DNA of 24,572 nucleotides from NCBI GenBank assembly GCA_041623535.1, contig JBFJWR010000006.1, positions 1-24,572 on the forward strand. Direction: 5' to 3'. The notes beneath the pieces were generated by a model. The model searched no databases. It was not told the DNA's origin and saw only the letters and a program-made list of their open reading frames with translations. Below, piece by piece: positions 16,155-24,061 of the stretch; within the stretch, counting starts at the first letter, position 1, and every line of letters begins with the position of its first letter. The position numbers were made by a program, and so were the translations under genes. Source of the stretch: JBFJWR01 sp041623535. GTDB taxonomy: Bacteria; Pseudomonadota; Gammaproteobacteria; Pseudomonadales; JBFGWM01.

Positions 16155-16505
16155 ATGTCTTCATTAAACATATATCACAATCCCCGCTGTACCAAGTCGC
16201 GACAGACGCTTGAACTGCTGCGGAATCAAGGCCTTGAGCCAGAGATCGTACTGTACCTGGAGAACCCGCCGAGCCGGGCCCGCATCCGCGAACTGCTGAA
16301 ACTGCTGGGCCTGCAACCGCGTGAACTGCTGCGCAAGGGCGAGAAAATCTACAAGGAGCTTGGATTGCAGAACCCGGAACTCAAGGATAGCGCGCTGATC
16401 GATGCCATGGCGGAACACCCGATCCTGATCGAACGACCCATCGTCGTTGCCAACGGGCGAGCCGCGCTGGGGCGTCCTCCCGAGAACGTGCTGGAGATTC
16501 TCTGA
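16155..16505 (+). CDS. yfgD: ArsC/YfgD-family glutaredoxin-like arsenate reductase
   Basis: A 116-residue thioredoxin-fold protein with the ArsC motif IYHNPRCTKSRQTL, placing the reactive thiol at Cys12. The C-terminus ERPIVVANGRAALGRPPE supplies the Arg residues that bind the oxyanion. The ending GRPPENVLEIL closely resembles E. coli YfgD, as I recall it, more than plasmid arsC. The family reduces arsenate with glutathione and glutaredoxin, but YfgD-type proteins lie outside ars operons and may serve another thiol function. No arsB, arsR or acr3 gene is nearby. TACAAT at 16117-16122 could be the -10 element of the operon. Its stop is one base from the wrbA start. Confidence 0.9.
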   Translation: MSSLNIYHNPRCTKSRQTLELLRNQGLEPEIVLYLENPPSRARIRELLKLLGLQPRELLRKGEKIYKELGLQNPELKDSALIDAMAEHPILIERPIVVANGRAALGRPPENVLEIL

Positions 16506-16506
16506 C

Positions 16507-17121
16507 ATGGCGGAATCCCCCTACGTACTGGTGCTGTACTACAGCCTGCATGGAGCCGTTCGCGACCTGGCCCGGCAGATTGCACTGGGCGTCGAGAGCG
16601 TCGATGGCATCGAACCACGCCTGCGCACGGTACCGAAAGTCTCGGCGAACTGTGAAGCGACGGAGGCAGATATCCCTGATAGCGGTGCACCGTATTGCAC
16701 GGCAGACGACCTGCGTCACTGTCACGGGCTCGCACTGGGCAGTCCGACCCGCTTTGGCAACATGGCGGCACCGCTGAAGTATTTTCTCGATGGCACCAGC
16801 GACCTGTGGCTGTCCGGTGCACTGAACGGCAAACCGGCAGGCGTGTTCACGGCCACCGGCACCCTGCACGGCGGCCAGGAAACCACCCTGCTCAGCATGA
16901 TGCTGCCACTGCTGCATCAGGGCATGGTGATCACCGGCATTCCATATACAGAAAAAGCACTGGCCACTACGCAGGGTGGTGGTACACCCTATGGCCCCAC
17001 GCGGGTCAGCGGCGTCGATGGCAAGCGCCCTTTCGACGCCGAAGAGAAACAACTGGCTGTCGCCCTGGGCCGGCGCCTGGGCCGCCTGGCGCTCGCGTTA
17101 CCCGACCTTTCCGCTGTATGA
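16507..17121 (+). CDS. wrbA: WrbA-type NAD(P)H:quinone oxidoreductase
   Basis: A 204-residue flavodoxin-fold enzyme. The FMN phosphate loop is YYSLHGAVRDLA near residues 12-23, LGSPTRFGNMAAPLKYFLD lies around 78-96, and GGGTPYGPTRVSG near 157-169 is the WrbA-specific segment beside the flavin. It reduces quinones by two electrons, avoiding semiquinone radicals, and is usually tetrameric. The start chosen is ATG 16507, matching the family N-terminus; upstream codons in the same frame overlap the ArsC-like gene and are not family-like. The gene overlaps the next one by four bases (ATGA). Confidence 0.95.
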   Translation: MAESPYVLVLYYSLHGAVRDLARQIALGVESVDGIEPRLRTVPKVSANCEATEADIPDSGAPYCTADDLRHCHGLALGSPTRFGNMAAPLKYFLDGTSDLWLSGALNGKPAGVFTATGTLHGGQETTLLSMMLPLLHQGMVITGIPYTEKALATTQGGGTPYGPTRVSGVDGKRPFDAEEKQLAVALGRRLGRLALALPDLSAV

Positions 17122-17510
17122 GCATCACCATGACCGACCCTTACGACGCCCTGCGCAACCGCGTACAACTCTCCCGGCGCGCGGCAGTCGCCAGTTGGCT
17201 GTTGCTGTACGCGATGCTGACGCTGATGAGTTTCCAGGTGACGCCGGCCGGCAGCAACCCGGTGACCATCTGGCTGTTCCAGACCACGCCGCTGCTGTGC
17301 TTCCTGCCCGGCCTGTTCCGCGCCAATCCCCGCACCCATCTCTGGCTGTGTTTCCTGTCGATGATTTATTTCATACAGGGCGTGCTGACCGCCAACCGCC
17401 CCGCCTACCTGTACTGGGGTTTGGCCGAAGCACTGCTGGCGATCGCCCTGTTCAGCGCGGCACTGCTCTATGCCCGCTGGGCCACCGATCTGCAGAAAGC
17501 GCAGGCCTGA
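17118..17510 (+). CDS. DUF2069 membrane protein
   Basis: A 130-residue protein with four predicted membrane helices (about 22-41, 49-66, 74-90 and 98-117) and short tails. The sequence FLPGLFRANPRTHLWLCF matches the DUF2069 family found next to wrbA in many gammaproteobacteria; its function is unknown. ATG 17118-17120 overlaps the wrbA stop as ATGA. A second ATG four codons later (17130) is the alternative start. Conserved coupling with wrbA suggests a membrane partner in quinone or redox metabolism, but that is inference. Confidence 0.88.
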   Translation: MSITMTDPYDALRNRVQLSRRAAVASWLLLYAMLTLMSFQVTPAGSNPVTIWLFQTTPLLCFLPGLFRANPRTHLWLCFLSMIYFIQGVLTANRPAYLYWGLAEALLAIALFSAALLYARWATDLQKAQA

Positions 17511-17546
17511 CCAGGGTTTTCCTATCACAGGAATAGTCACACTCTG

Positions 17547-17575
17547 TTGAACCCGCCCCGGTAGCCATCCACAAT
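17547..17575 (+). promoter_or_regulatory. Promoter candidate for the rubrerythrin gene
   Basis: TTGAAC (17547-17552), a 17-base spacer and CACAAT (17570-17575), each matching sigma-70 consensus at four of six positions. The predicted transcript start near 17582 leaves a leader of about 44 bases before the ATG at 17626, which has GAGGA seven bases upstream. Confidence 0.5.
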
Positions 17576-17625
17576 AGAGCCGTGGCCTCACGGCCAGTCC
17601 GAAATCATCAACTGAGGAACGTGTT

Positions 17626-18048
17626 ATGGAACTGAAAGGTTCGAAGACCGCCGAGAACCTGGCTGCTGCCTTTGCTGGCGAAAGCCAGGCCAATCGCCGC
17701 TACCTGTACTTTGCTGCAAAAGCCGACGTGGAAGGTAATCCGGAAGTGGCATCCTTGTTTCGCAACACCGCTGAAGGCGAGACCGGCCATGCGCATGGTC
17801 ACCTCGAGTACCTGGAAGCAGTCGGCGACCCGGCCACCGGCCAACCGATTGGCGGCACGGAACTGAACCTGCGCTCTGCCGTGCATGGCGAAACCCATGA
17901 GTACACCGACATGTACCCCGGCATGGCGAAGACCGCTCGCGAAGAAGGCTTCGACGAAGTAGCCGACTGGTTCGAAACGCTGGCCAAGGCTGAACGCAGC
18001 CACGCAGGCAAGTTTCAGAAAGCGCTGGACGAATTCCTCGCTGGCTGA
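17626..18048 (+). CDS. Rubrerythrin-family di-iron protein lacking the rubredoxin domain
   Basis: A 140-residue four-helix-bundle protein. All seven di-iron ligands of classical rubrerythrin can be placed: E19, E52, H55, E89, E92, E123 and H126, in the pattern ExxH, ExxE, ExxH. Classical rubrerythrin (about 190 residues) has a C-terminal rubredoxin domain with two CxxC pairs that feeds electrons to the site. Here the protein ends right after the bundle and contains no Cys. It probably reduces hydrogen peroxide in the cytoplasm but needs an external electron donor. The Fe-S protein 100 bases downstream is the obvious candidate. Erythrin or ferritin-like sulerythrin are alternative names. Confidence 0.93.
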   Translation: MELKGSKTAENLAAAFAGESQANRRYLYFAAKADVEGNPEVASLFRNTAEGETGHAHGHLEYLEAVGDPATGQPIGGTELNLRSAVHGETHEYTDMYPGMAKTAREEGFDEVADWFETLAKAERSHAGKFQKALDEFLAG

Positions 18049-18058
18049 ACCGGACCTC

Positions 18059-18082
18059 GGGGTGGCCCGTCCGGGCCGCCCC
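18059..18082 (+). terminator. GC-rich hairpin after rubrerythrin (terminator or attenuator)
   Basis: GGGGTGGCCC and GGGCCGCCCC form a 10-bp stem with one G-T wobble around a four-base loop, 11 bases after the stop. Only TCCTTTC follows, so termination is likely partial. This would let rubrerythrin be made in excess over the downstream Fe-S protein. Confidence 0.55.
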
Positions 18083-18150
18083 TCCTTTCGCGCTTTCCTT
18101 GCGCGCGCGTGTTGCTGATCGCAGATAGTTGCAGGTAAAGGAGAATCCCG

Positions 18151-19497
18151 GTGACCGAGAAGAAAATTCGTGAAGGCAGCCTGGAGGCGCCGACGCGCCA
18201 CCCGGTTCAGTGGAAAGAAGCGGAATACTGGAACGAAGACTCGTTCAACCAGGAAGCCGAGCGTGTTTTCGACATCTGCCACGGCTGTCGGCGCTGTGTC
18301 AGTCTGTGCAATTCATTCCCGCGCCTGTTCGATCTCGTTGACGAATCCTCCACGATGGAAGTCGATGGCGTCAGCAAGCAGGACTACAAGCAGGTCGTCG
18401 ACGACTGCTATCTGTGCGACCTCTGTTTCCAGACCAAGTGTCCCTACGTACCGCCCCACGAATGGGCGATCGACTTCCCCAAGCTGATGCTGCGGGGCAA
18501 GGCCATACAGCACAAGAAAGAAGGCGCCTCGCTGCGTGACGCGGTTTTCTCGTCACCCGACAAGGTAGGCGCCCTGGCCACCATTCCCGTGATCAACCAA
18601 CTCGCCAATGCGACCAATGAATCACCCCCGTTGCGCGCCGTCCTCGAGAAAACCCTCGGCGTGCACCGCGAAGCACATCTGCCCAGATACACGCAGAACC
18701 ACATCCGCAATCGCCTGCACCCGACCAAGCACTCGCCACTGGGCGTGGAACCGCAGGCGGCAGGTCCGACCTCTGGCAAGGTCGCGCTGTATGCCACCTG
18801 TTACGGCACCTACAACAAGCCGGAAATGGGTGAGGACCTGGTCCGCGTGTACGAACACAACGGCATCCCGGTGAAGCTGATCATGCGCGAGGTCTGCTGC
18901 GGCATGCCCAAGCTGGAAAATGGCGACCTGGAAGCCATGGAAAAGCAGAAGAACGTGAATATCCCGATCCTGCTGGAAGCCATCCGCGATGGCTGGGATA
19001 TCGTGGCGCCCATCCCGTCCTGCGTACTCATGTTCCGCCAGGAACTGCCACTGCTGTTCCCCGACGATGACGATGTAAAAGAAGTGGCCGCGCGGATTTT
19101 TGACCCCTTCGAATACCTTTCGCACCGGCACAAGGCCGGCTTGCTGAATACCGACTTTTCCACGCCGGGTGGCAAGGTCGCCTACCAGGCCGCGTGTCAT
19201 CAGCGGGTGCAGAACATCGGCCCCCGGACGCAGGAAATCCTGTCGCTGATTCCGGGTACCGAGATGAAAACCATAGAACGCTGTTCCGGCCACGACGGCA
19301 GCTACGCCGTACGCAAGGAAACCCACGAAACCAGCATGAAAATCGTGCGCCCGGTGGTACGCCAGGTCACGGATTTCGACCCGGATGAATATACCAGCGA
19401 CTGCCCGCTCGCCGGATCCCACATTGCCCACGCCAAGGGCGACGACTACGAGCCGCCGCACCCGATCACCCTGTTGCGACGCGCATACGATATTTAG
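18151..19497 (+). CDS. Heterodisulfide-reductase-like (Fe-S)-binding protein
   Basis: A 448-residue protein with GlpC/HdrD-type architecture. Two [4Fe-4S] motifs come first: C43-x2-C46-x2-C49-x3-C53 and C86-x2-C89-x2-C92-x4-C97-P. Two Cys-rich repeats follow. The first is intact, with C217, C249-C250-G (VCCGMP) and C291. The second has C349-H350, C378-S-G and C418-P, so the CCG motif is altered to CSG. Such proteins pass electrons or hold a non-cubane cluster; there is no FAD domain. The start is GTG with GGAG seven bases upstream. It is followed after 32 bases by DUF3501. I infer electron delivery to rubrerythrin; a quinone-linked dehydrogenase subunit is the alternative. Confidence 0.9.
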   Translation: MTEKKIREGSLEAPTRHPVQWKEAEYWNEDSFNQEAERVFDICHGCRRCVSLCNSFPRLFDLVDESSTMEVDGVSKQDYKQVVDDCYLCDLCFQTKCPYVPPHEWAIDFPKLMLRGKAIQHKKEGASLRDAVFSSPDKVGALATIPVINQLANATNESPPLRAVLEKTLGVHREAHLPRYTQNHIRNRLHPTKHSPLGVEPQAAGPTSGKVALYATCYGTYNKPEMGEDLVRVYEHNGIPVKLIMREVCCGMPKLENGDLEAMEKQKNVNIPILLEAIRDGWDIVAPIPSCVLMFRQELPLLFPDDDDVKEVAARIFDPFEYLSHRHKAGLLNTDFSTPGGKVAYQAACHQRVQNIGPRTQEILSLIPGTEMKTIERCSGHDGSYAVRKETHETSMKIVRPVVRQVTDFDPDEYTSDCPLAGSHIAHAKGDDYEPPHPITLLRRAYDI

Positions 19498-19529
19498 CGC
19501 CTGCCCGCGCCAGAGAGGAAACTGAAATC

Positions 19530-20123
19530 ATGGTGAACCTGATATCCAGCGAAGAACTGCTGTCCCTGAGCGATTACGAAGTGCAGCGCAACGACTTCCG
19601 TGCCCGCACCATAGAAATCAAGAAAGACCGCAAGGTTGCCATCGGCGAGCATGTCACGCTGTTGTTCGAGAACCGCGACACGATCTTTTACCAGATCATG
19701 GAAATCCTGCGCATCGAGAAAACCACTTCTGCCGAAGGCATCGCCGATGAACTGTCTGCCTATAACCCGCTGATTCCGGACGGCAGCAATTTCAAGGCCA
19801 CCATGCTGATCGAGTATGAAGATGCCACCGAACGCGACGTACAACTCAAGTACCTGAAAGACATCGAGCACAAGGTTTATCTGAAGGTCGGAGACCAGCC
19901 ACCACTGTTTGCCATCGCCGACGAAGACATGGAACGCTCGGATGACGTCAAGACGTCCGCAGTGCATTTCCTGCGCTTTGAGCTGGACGGCAACACCATC
20001 AGCGCATTTCTGAATGGCGAACCGGTCGAGTTTGGCTGCCAGCACCCCAACTACGGCTACAACTCGGGCGATCTGCCCCAGGCCGTCCGCGATTCACTGG
20101 CGACAGACCTGGCGCGACACTGA
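19530..20123 (+). CDS. DUF3501 family protein
   Basis: A 197-residue soluble protein without a signal peptide or membrane segment. It starts LISSEELLSLSDYEVQRNDF and contains TLLFENRDTIFYQIMEILR and YNPLIPDGSNFKATMLIEY, which I recognise as DUF3501. The sequence is acidic, with few Cys (one, near the C-terminus) and no cluster-binding motif. From memory DUF3501 genes commonly sit beside rubrerythrin and a heterodisulfide-reductase-like protein, as here. Its function is unknown; a structural or assembly partner of the Fe-S protein is my inference. The ATG is preceded by GAGGAAA about ten bases upstream. It ends the operon, followed by a strong terminator. Confidence 0.87.
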   Translation: MVNLISSEELLSLSDYEVQRNDFRARTIEIKKDRKVAIGEHVTLLFENRDTIFYQIMEILRIEKTTSAEGIADELSAYNPLIPDGSNFKATMLIEYEDATERDVQLKYLKDIEHKVYLKVGDQPPLFAIADEDMERSDDVKTSAVHFLRFELDGNTISAFLNGEPVEFGCQHPNYGYNSGDLPQAVRDSLATDLARH

Positions 20124-20190
20124 CAGGTTCTTTTGCCGCAATCTCCGGGCACCGGCCCGGACACAATCCCGGAAATAATCCTGGAAACAA

Positions 20191-20226
20191 AAAAAAGCCG
20201 GGCCCTGTGAGGGGCCCGGCTTTTTT
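20191..20226. terminator. Strong bidirectional terminator
   Basis: AAAAAAGCCGGGCCC and GGGCCCGGCTTTTTT are perfect 15-base complements around a six-base loop. T-runs appear on both strands, so it can end the DUF3501 transcript from the left and the peroxiredoxin transcript from the right. It lies between their convergent stop codons. Confidence 0.95.
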
Positions 20227-20238
20227 ACTGCTCCGGGA

Positions 20239-20997
<759 letters not shown>

Positions 20998-21051
20998 GGC
21001 ATATCTCCATCGTTGCGGTTTGAATATGTACGGCTATTGCCGTGTTGCGCG

Positions 21052-21057
21052 ATCATA
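21052..21057 (-). promoter_or_regulatory. -10 candidate for the peroxiredoxin-glutaredoxin gene
   Basis: TATGAT on the minus strand matches five of six -10 positions, 55 bases upstream of the ATG. No good -35 is present 17 bases upstream, as is usual for OxyR-activated promoters. The proximal edge of the OxyR-site candidate is 27 bases upstream of this element, close to the ideal contact position for activation. Confidence 0.45.
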
Positions 21058-21083
21058 ATGGCGAATCGGGGATGATATATCCA

Positions 21084-21120
21084 ATAGATTGATATTTGTT
21101 CTTTGATTGGTTTTGTCTAT
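21084..21120. promoter_or_regulatory. OxyR-binding-site candidate
   Basis: A 37-bp segment fits the OxyR pattern of two ATAG-N7-CTAT half sites repeated at a 22-bp interval. The first half begins with ATAG (21084-21087); the second begins with ATTG exactly 22 bp later and ends in CTAT (21117-21120). I count 14 of the 20 specified positions matching, with the inner CTAT of the first half the weakest. It lies in the divergent prx-oxyR spacer, where it could activate the peroxidase and repress oxyR. Confidence 0.55.
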
Positions 21121-21180
21121 CTTATGAATCGAGGACATGCGCTCCCTGATTCCGCGGGGGCTGGCATACAGGAGGAACCC

Positions 21181-22092
21181 ATGAACCTGCGAGACCTGGA
21201 ATACCTGGTAGCCGTTGACGACCTGCGTCACTTTCGCAAGGCCGCCGAGGCCTGCAACGTCAGTCAACCGACACTGAGCGCCCAGATCAAAAAGCTGGAG
21301 GAAACGCTGGGCGTACAACTGATCGAACGAACCCAGCGCAAGGTGATGCTGACGCCGGTCGGACAGGAAGTGGTGACCCAGGCACGCCGGGTGCTGGGCG
21401 AGGTACGCACCCTCGCGGAAATTCCCCAGCAATACCTGGACCCGATGTCCGGCACGCTGCACATCGGCATCTTCCCGACCCTGGCCCCCTACCTGTTGCC
21501 GCGCATCATCCGGCCGATCAAGCAGCAGTATCCGAACCTTGAACTGCGCCTGACCGAGGCCATGACACTGCCACTGTTACAGCTGCTGCATGACGGAAAA
21601 TGCGACGTGCTGATCCTGGCGCTGCCGATCCCCGCTGAACACGCGCATACCAGCCTGGAAGCCATCTCGCTGTTCCACGAACCCTTTCACCTGGCAGTAC
21701 CGGAACTGCATCCGCTGGCGAAGAAACGCAATCTCAAGCTGGAAGACATCGACGGCGAACGCCTGTCGCTACTGGAAGACGGTCACTGCCTGCGCGACCA
21801 GGCGCTGGATGTCTGCAAGTCTGCAGGCTCCATGGAAAACGCCGACCTGCGCGCCACCAGCCTTGAGACCCTGCGCTACATGGTGCAGGCGGGGGAAACC
21901 ATCACGCTGATGCCTGATCTCGCCTGTCACCGGGAACAGGCGGAAAGCCGCGGCATCCGCTACCTGCCGTTTCGCAAGCCCGGCCCGGAACGCGAGATCG
22001 GCCTGGTATTCCGCGGCTCCTCGCAGCGCAAACCCTGCTTCCGCAATCTCGCTGCGCTGATTCGTAAAAGCTATCGAAAAACCGGGGAATAG
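21181..22092 (+). CDS. oxyR: OxyR, peroxide-sensing LysR-type regulator
   Basis: A 303-residue LysR protein. The helix-turn-helix is in residues 1-60 (MNLRDLEYLVAV, CNVSQPTLSAQIKKLE), and the substrate-like sensor domain starts near 90. The redox pair is present: Cys203 in EDGHCLRDQA and Cys212 in DVCKSAG, nine residues apart as Cys199 and Cys208 are in E. coli. RATSLETLRYMVQAG follows as in OxyR. Peroxide makes a disulfide that turns on antioxidant promoters. ATG 21181 has GGAGGAA five bases upstream; the frame is open to 21103, but the added residues are not family-like and overlap the operator. It is divergent from the peroxiredoxin-glutaredoxin gene. Confidence 0.96.
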   Translation: MNLRDLEYLVAVDDLRHFRKAAEACNVSQPTLSAQIKKLEETLGVQLIERTQRKVMLTPVGQEVVTQARRVLGEVRTLAEIPQQYLDPMSGTLHIGIFPTLAPYLLPRIIRPIKQQYPNLELRLTEAMTLPLLQLLHDGKCDVLILALPIPAEHAHTSLEAISLFHEPFHLAVPELHPLAKKRNLKLEDIDGERLSLLEDGHCLRDQALDVCKSAGSMENADLRATSLETLRYMVQAGETITLMPDLACHREQAESRGIRYLPFRKPGPEREIGLVFRGSSQRKPCFRNLAALIRKSYRKTGE

Positions 22093-22145
22093 AAGCGCAG
22101 TATCGCCGGCATCTGCAAAAGCGCATTGCCGACAAGCACTTGAAC

Positions 22146-22289
22146 AAGGCCGGCTTGGGGAGCGCGTTTCTCGGGCGTCAGCGCGAACGGTACATGGATG
22201 TACCAAGAGAGCGCTGCCCGCCTTCGGAGCCGCCATGGATGGCGGTGGAGATTGAGAGAAGCGCGCTCGCCAAGCTGGCCGACCTGCGA
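22146..22289 (-). repeat. Dispersed 144-bp repeat, copy B, with 18-bp inverted ends
   Basis: The reverse complement aligns with 13842-13985 without gaps, 132 of 144 identical. Its 18-bp inverted ends are 22148-22165 and 22263-22280 (16 of 18 matching). The two internal CC-centred palindromes are fully conserved with copy A, while the differences cluster between the left inverted end and the first palindrome. It occupies about half of the 301-bp spacer between the convergent oxyR and dehydrogenase genes. The rest holds the small hairpin at 22300-22322 and nothing else that I can identify. Confidence 0.9.
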
Positions 22290-22299
22290 CAAACCCACT

Positions 22300-22322
22300 C
22301 CTCTTCATTTTTAAGGAAGAGG
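22300..22322. other. 7-bp hairpin beside repeat copy B
   Basis: CCTCTTC and GAAGAGG are separated by nine bases that include a run of T. No T-run follows the stem on either strand, so it is at best a weak terminator for oxyR or for the opposing dehydrogenase gene. It has no counterpart beside repeat copy A. Confidence 0.3.
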
Positions 22323-22393
22323 TCTGCTGCATTCACGCAAGCGCCATTCGCATCCGAACCGTGTGCCGCATTTATACAGTCGCCAGATGGGAG

Positions 22394-23272
22394 TCAGTCC
22401 ACGTCCGTGTCCAGCCGGCGAATCAGGCTGGAGGTATCCCAGCGACCACCACCCATTGCCTGCACATCGGCATAGAACTGGTCGACCAGTGCAGTGACCG
22501 GCAACTGGGCCCCGTTGCGGCGCGCTTCCTCGAGCACGATGGCAAAATCCTTGCGCATCCAGTCGACGGCGAAACCGAAATCGAATTCGCGGGCATGCAT
22601 GGTGTCCGCGCGATTTTCCAACTGCCAGCTTTGCGCCGCGCCACTGGCGATGACTTCCATCACTGCGGGCACATTCAGGCCGGCACGCTCGGCGAAATGG
22701 ATGGCCTCGCTCAAGCCCTGCAGCAGGCCACCGATACAGACCTGGTTGACCATCTTGGTGAGTTGACCAGAACCCGCCGGGCCCATCAGGCGTACGGCAC
22801 GGGAATAATGCTGCAAAACCGGTTCAGCGCGCGCGAAGGCTTCCGGCTGGCCACCGCACATGATGCTCAGCGCACCCTTGCTGGCGCCCGCCTGGCCACC
22901 AGAGACCGGCGCATCCAGAAACTCGCACTCGCGCTCGGCACAGGCCAGCGACAGTTCCCGCGCCAGGTCTGCCGATGCCGTGGTGTGATCGATCAGCAAG
23001 GCGCCCGGTCGCATCCCCGCCAGTGCGCCCTGCCCGCCCAGCAACACGTCCCGCACATCCGCGTCGTTACCAACACAGCTCATCACGAACTCGCAGTCGC
23101 GCACTGCAGCCAACGGGGTTTCAGCACGGGTACCGGAATATTCCGCACACCATTGCTGCGCCCGCGCAGCGGTCCGGTTATAGACGGTGACCGTGTGACC
23201 GGCGCGTGCGAGGTGCCCGGCCATGGGATAGCCCATGACACCCAGCCCCAGGAAGGCAATACGCAGGGTCAT
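22394..23272 (-). CDS. 3-hydroxyisobutyrate dehydrogenase-family NAD(P)-dependent oxidoreductase
   Basis: A 292-residue beta-hydroxyacid dehydrogenase. The dinucleotide loop is FLGLGVMGYPMAGHL (residues 7-21), the substrate-binding motif is DAPVSGG at 120-126, and catalytic Lys173 lies in GQLTKMVNQ. After the second beta strand the sequence is VYNRT; a basic residue here usually favours NADPH, whereas valine-pathway 3-hydroxyisobutyrate dehydrogenases prefer NAD. A tartronate-semialdehyde or succinic-semialdehyde (GLYR) type reductase is therefore a real alternative. Its ATG overlaps the crotonase stop by four bases, linking it to acyl-CoA catabolism, which fits valine breakdown by context only. 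Confidence 0.88.
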   Translation of the reverse strand: MTLRIAFLGLGVMGYPMAGHLARAGHTVTVYNRTAARAQQWCAEYSGTRAETPLAAVRDCEFVMSCVGNDADVRDVLLGGQGALAGMRPGALLIDHTTASADLARELSLACAERECEFLDAPVSGGQAGASKGALSIMCGGQPEAFARAEPVLQHYSRAVRLMGPAGSGQLTKMVNQVCIGGLLQGLSEAIHFAERAGLNVPAVMEVIASGAAQSWQLENRADTMHAREFDFGFAVDWMRKDFAIVLEEARRNGAQLPVTALVDQFYADVQAMGGGRWDTSSLIRRLDTDVD

Positions 23273-24057
23273 GACTGGCGCCAGGGTGGTGGTTTCTTTT
23301 CCAGGAAAGCAGCGATCCCGGCACGGGCCTCGTCGGTTTCCCAGGTATCGGCCAGGAACTCCGGCGTACGCGCCCGGTTGGTGGCCATGTCATGGGTGTT
23401 CACGAAGTGCAGCAGCCGCTTGGCGGATGCCACCGCACCGGGCGCACACTGCAAAAATGCCTGCACCTGTTGCTCCACGGCGGCATCCAGTTCGCTGGCC
23501 GGCACGCTGTGCGCGAGCAGTCCGATCCGGCATGCTTCGGCGCAATCAAAGCGGCTGCCGTTCAAAACCCAGCGCCGCGCGGCCGGTTCCCCGATGCGGG
23601 CCAGCACGTAGGGAGAAATAGTGGCCGGGATGAGTCCAAGCCGCACTTCGGTCAGCGCAAACTTTGCCTGCTCATCCGCGATCGCGATATCCACACAGGA
23701 CAACAACCCCACCCCGCCGCCATAGGCAGGGCCATTCACCCGGGCGATGACCGGACAGGGCAGCTCATTCAACAATGCCAGCATGCTGGCCAGCTCGGAG
23801 CTTTCCGCAATCCGTTGTGCGCGGTTTTGCGCAGCAATCTCGCGCATCCAGCCCAGGTCGCCACCGGCGCAGAAACTCGCACCACTACCGGTCAGCACCA
23901 GCACACGAACCGTTGTATCGGCGGCCATGGATTCGAATGCATGGCGCAACTCGCGAATCAGCGCCAGGCTCAGCGCGTTGTGCACTTCCGGACGCTGCAG
24001 GCGCAGCGTGACCACGCCGTTCTCGGCACGCTCCAGCGCCAGGCTTGAGTATTCCAA
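23269..24057 (-). CDS. Enoyl-CoA hydratase/isomerase, methylglutaconyl-CoA hydratase-like
   Basis: A 262-residue crotonase. The oxyanion-hole segments are SFCAGGDLGWM (61-71) and NGPAYGGGVGLLS (108-120). The second catalytic glutamate is present as E137 in LTEVRLGLIPA, while the first is Gly, which as I recall also holds for LiuC-type enzymes of leucine degradation. GDLGWMRE and PATISPYVLARIG further favour 3-methylglutaconyl-CoA hydratase or a close relative. The start is TTG at 24055-24057, with GGGAA about eight bases upstream, four bases after the TetR stop. The typical leucine-pathway partners (isovaleryl-CoA dehydrogenase, carboxylase subunits) are not in the window, so the exact substrate is open. 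Confidence 0.9.
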   Translation of the reverse strand: MEYSSLALERAENGVVTLRLQRPEVHNALSLALIRELRHAFESMAADTTVRVLVLTGSGASFCAGGDLGWMREIAAQNRAQRIAESSELASMLALLNELPCPVIARVNGPAYGGGVGLLSCVDIAIADEQAKFALTEVRLGLIPATISPYVLARIGEPAARRWVLNGSRFDCAEACRIGLLAHSVPASELDAAVEQQVQAFLQCAPGAVASAKRLLHFVNTHDMATNRARTPEFLADTWETDEARAGIAAFLEKKPPPWRQS

Positions 24058-24061
24058 ACGG

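Noticed and set aside
16155..16505. Arsenic resistance operon
   Set aside because: Only an ArsC/YfgD-like gene is present, with no arsR, arsB or acr3, and it is coupled to wrbA, so resistance is not supported.
22361..23611. 416-codon plus-strand open frame opposite the dehydrogenase and crotonase genes
   Set aside because: Shadow frame: the minus strand carries complete active-site motifs for two enzymes, while this frame has none.
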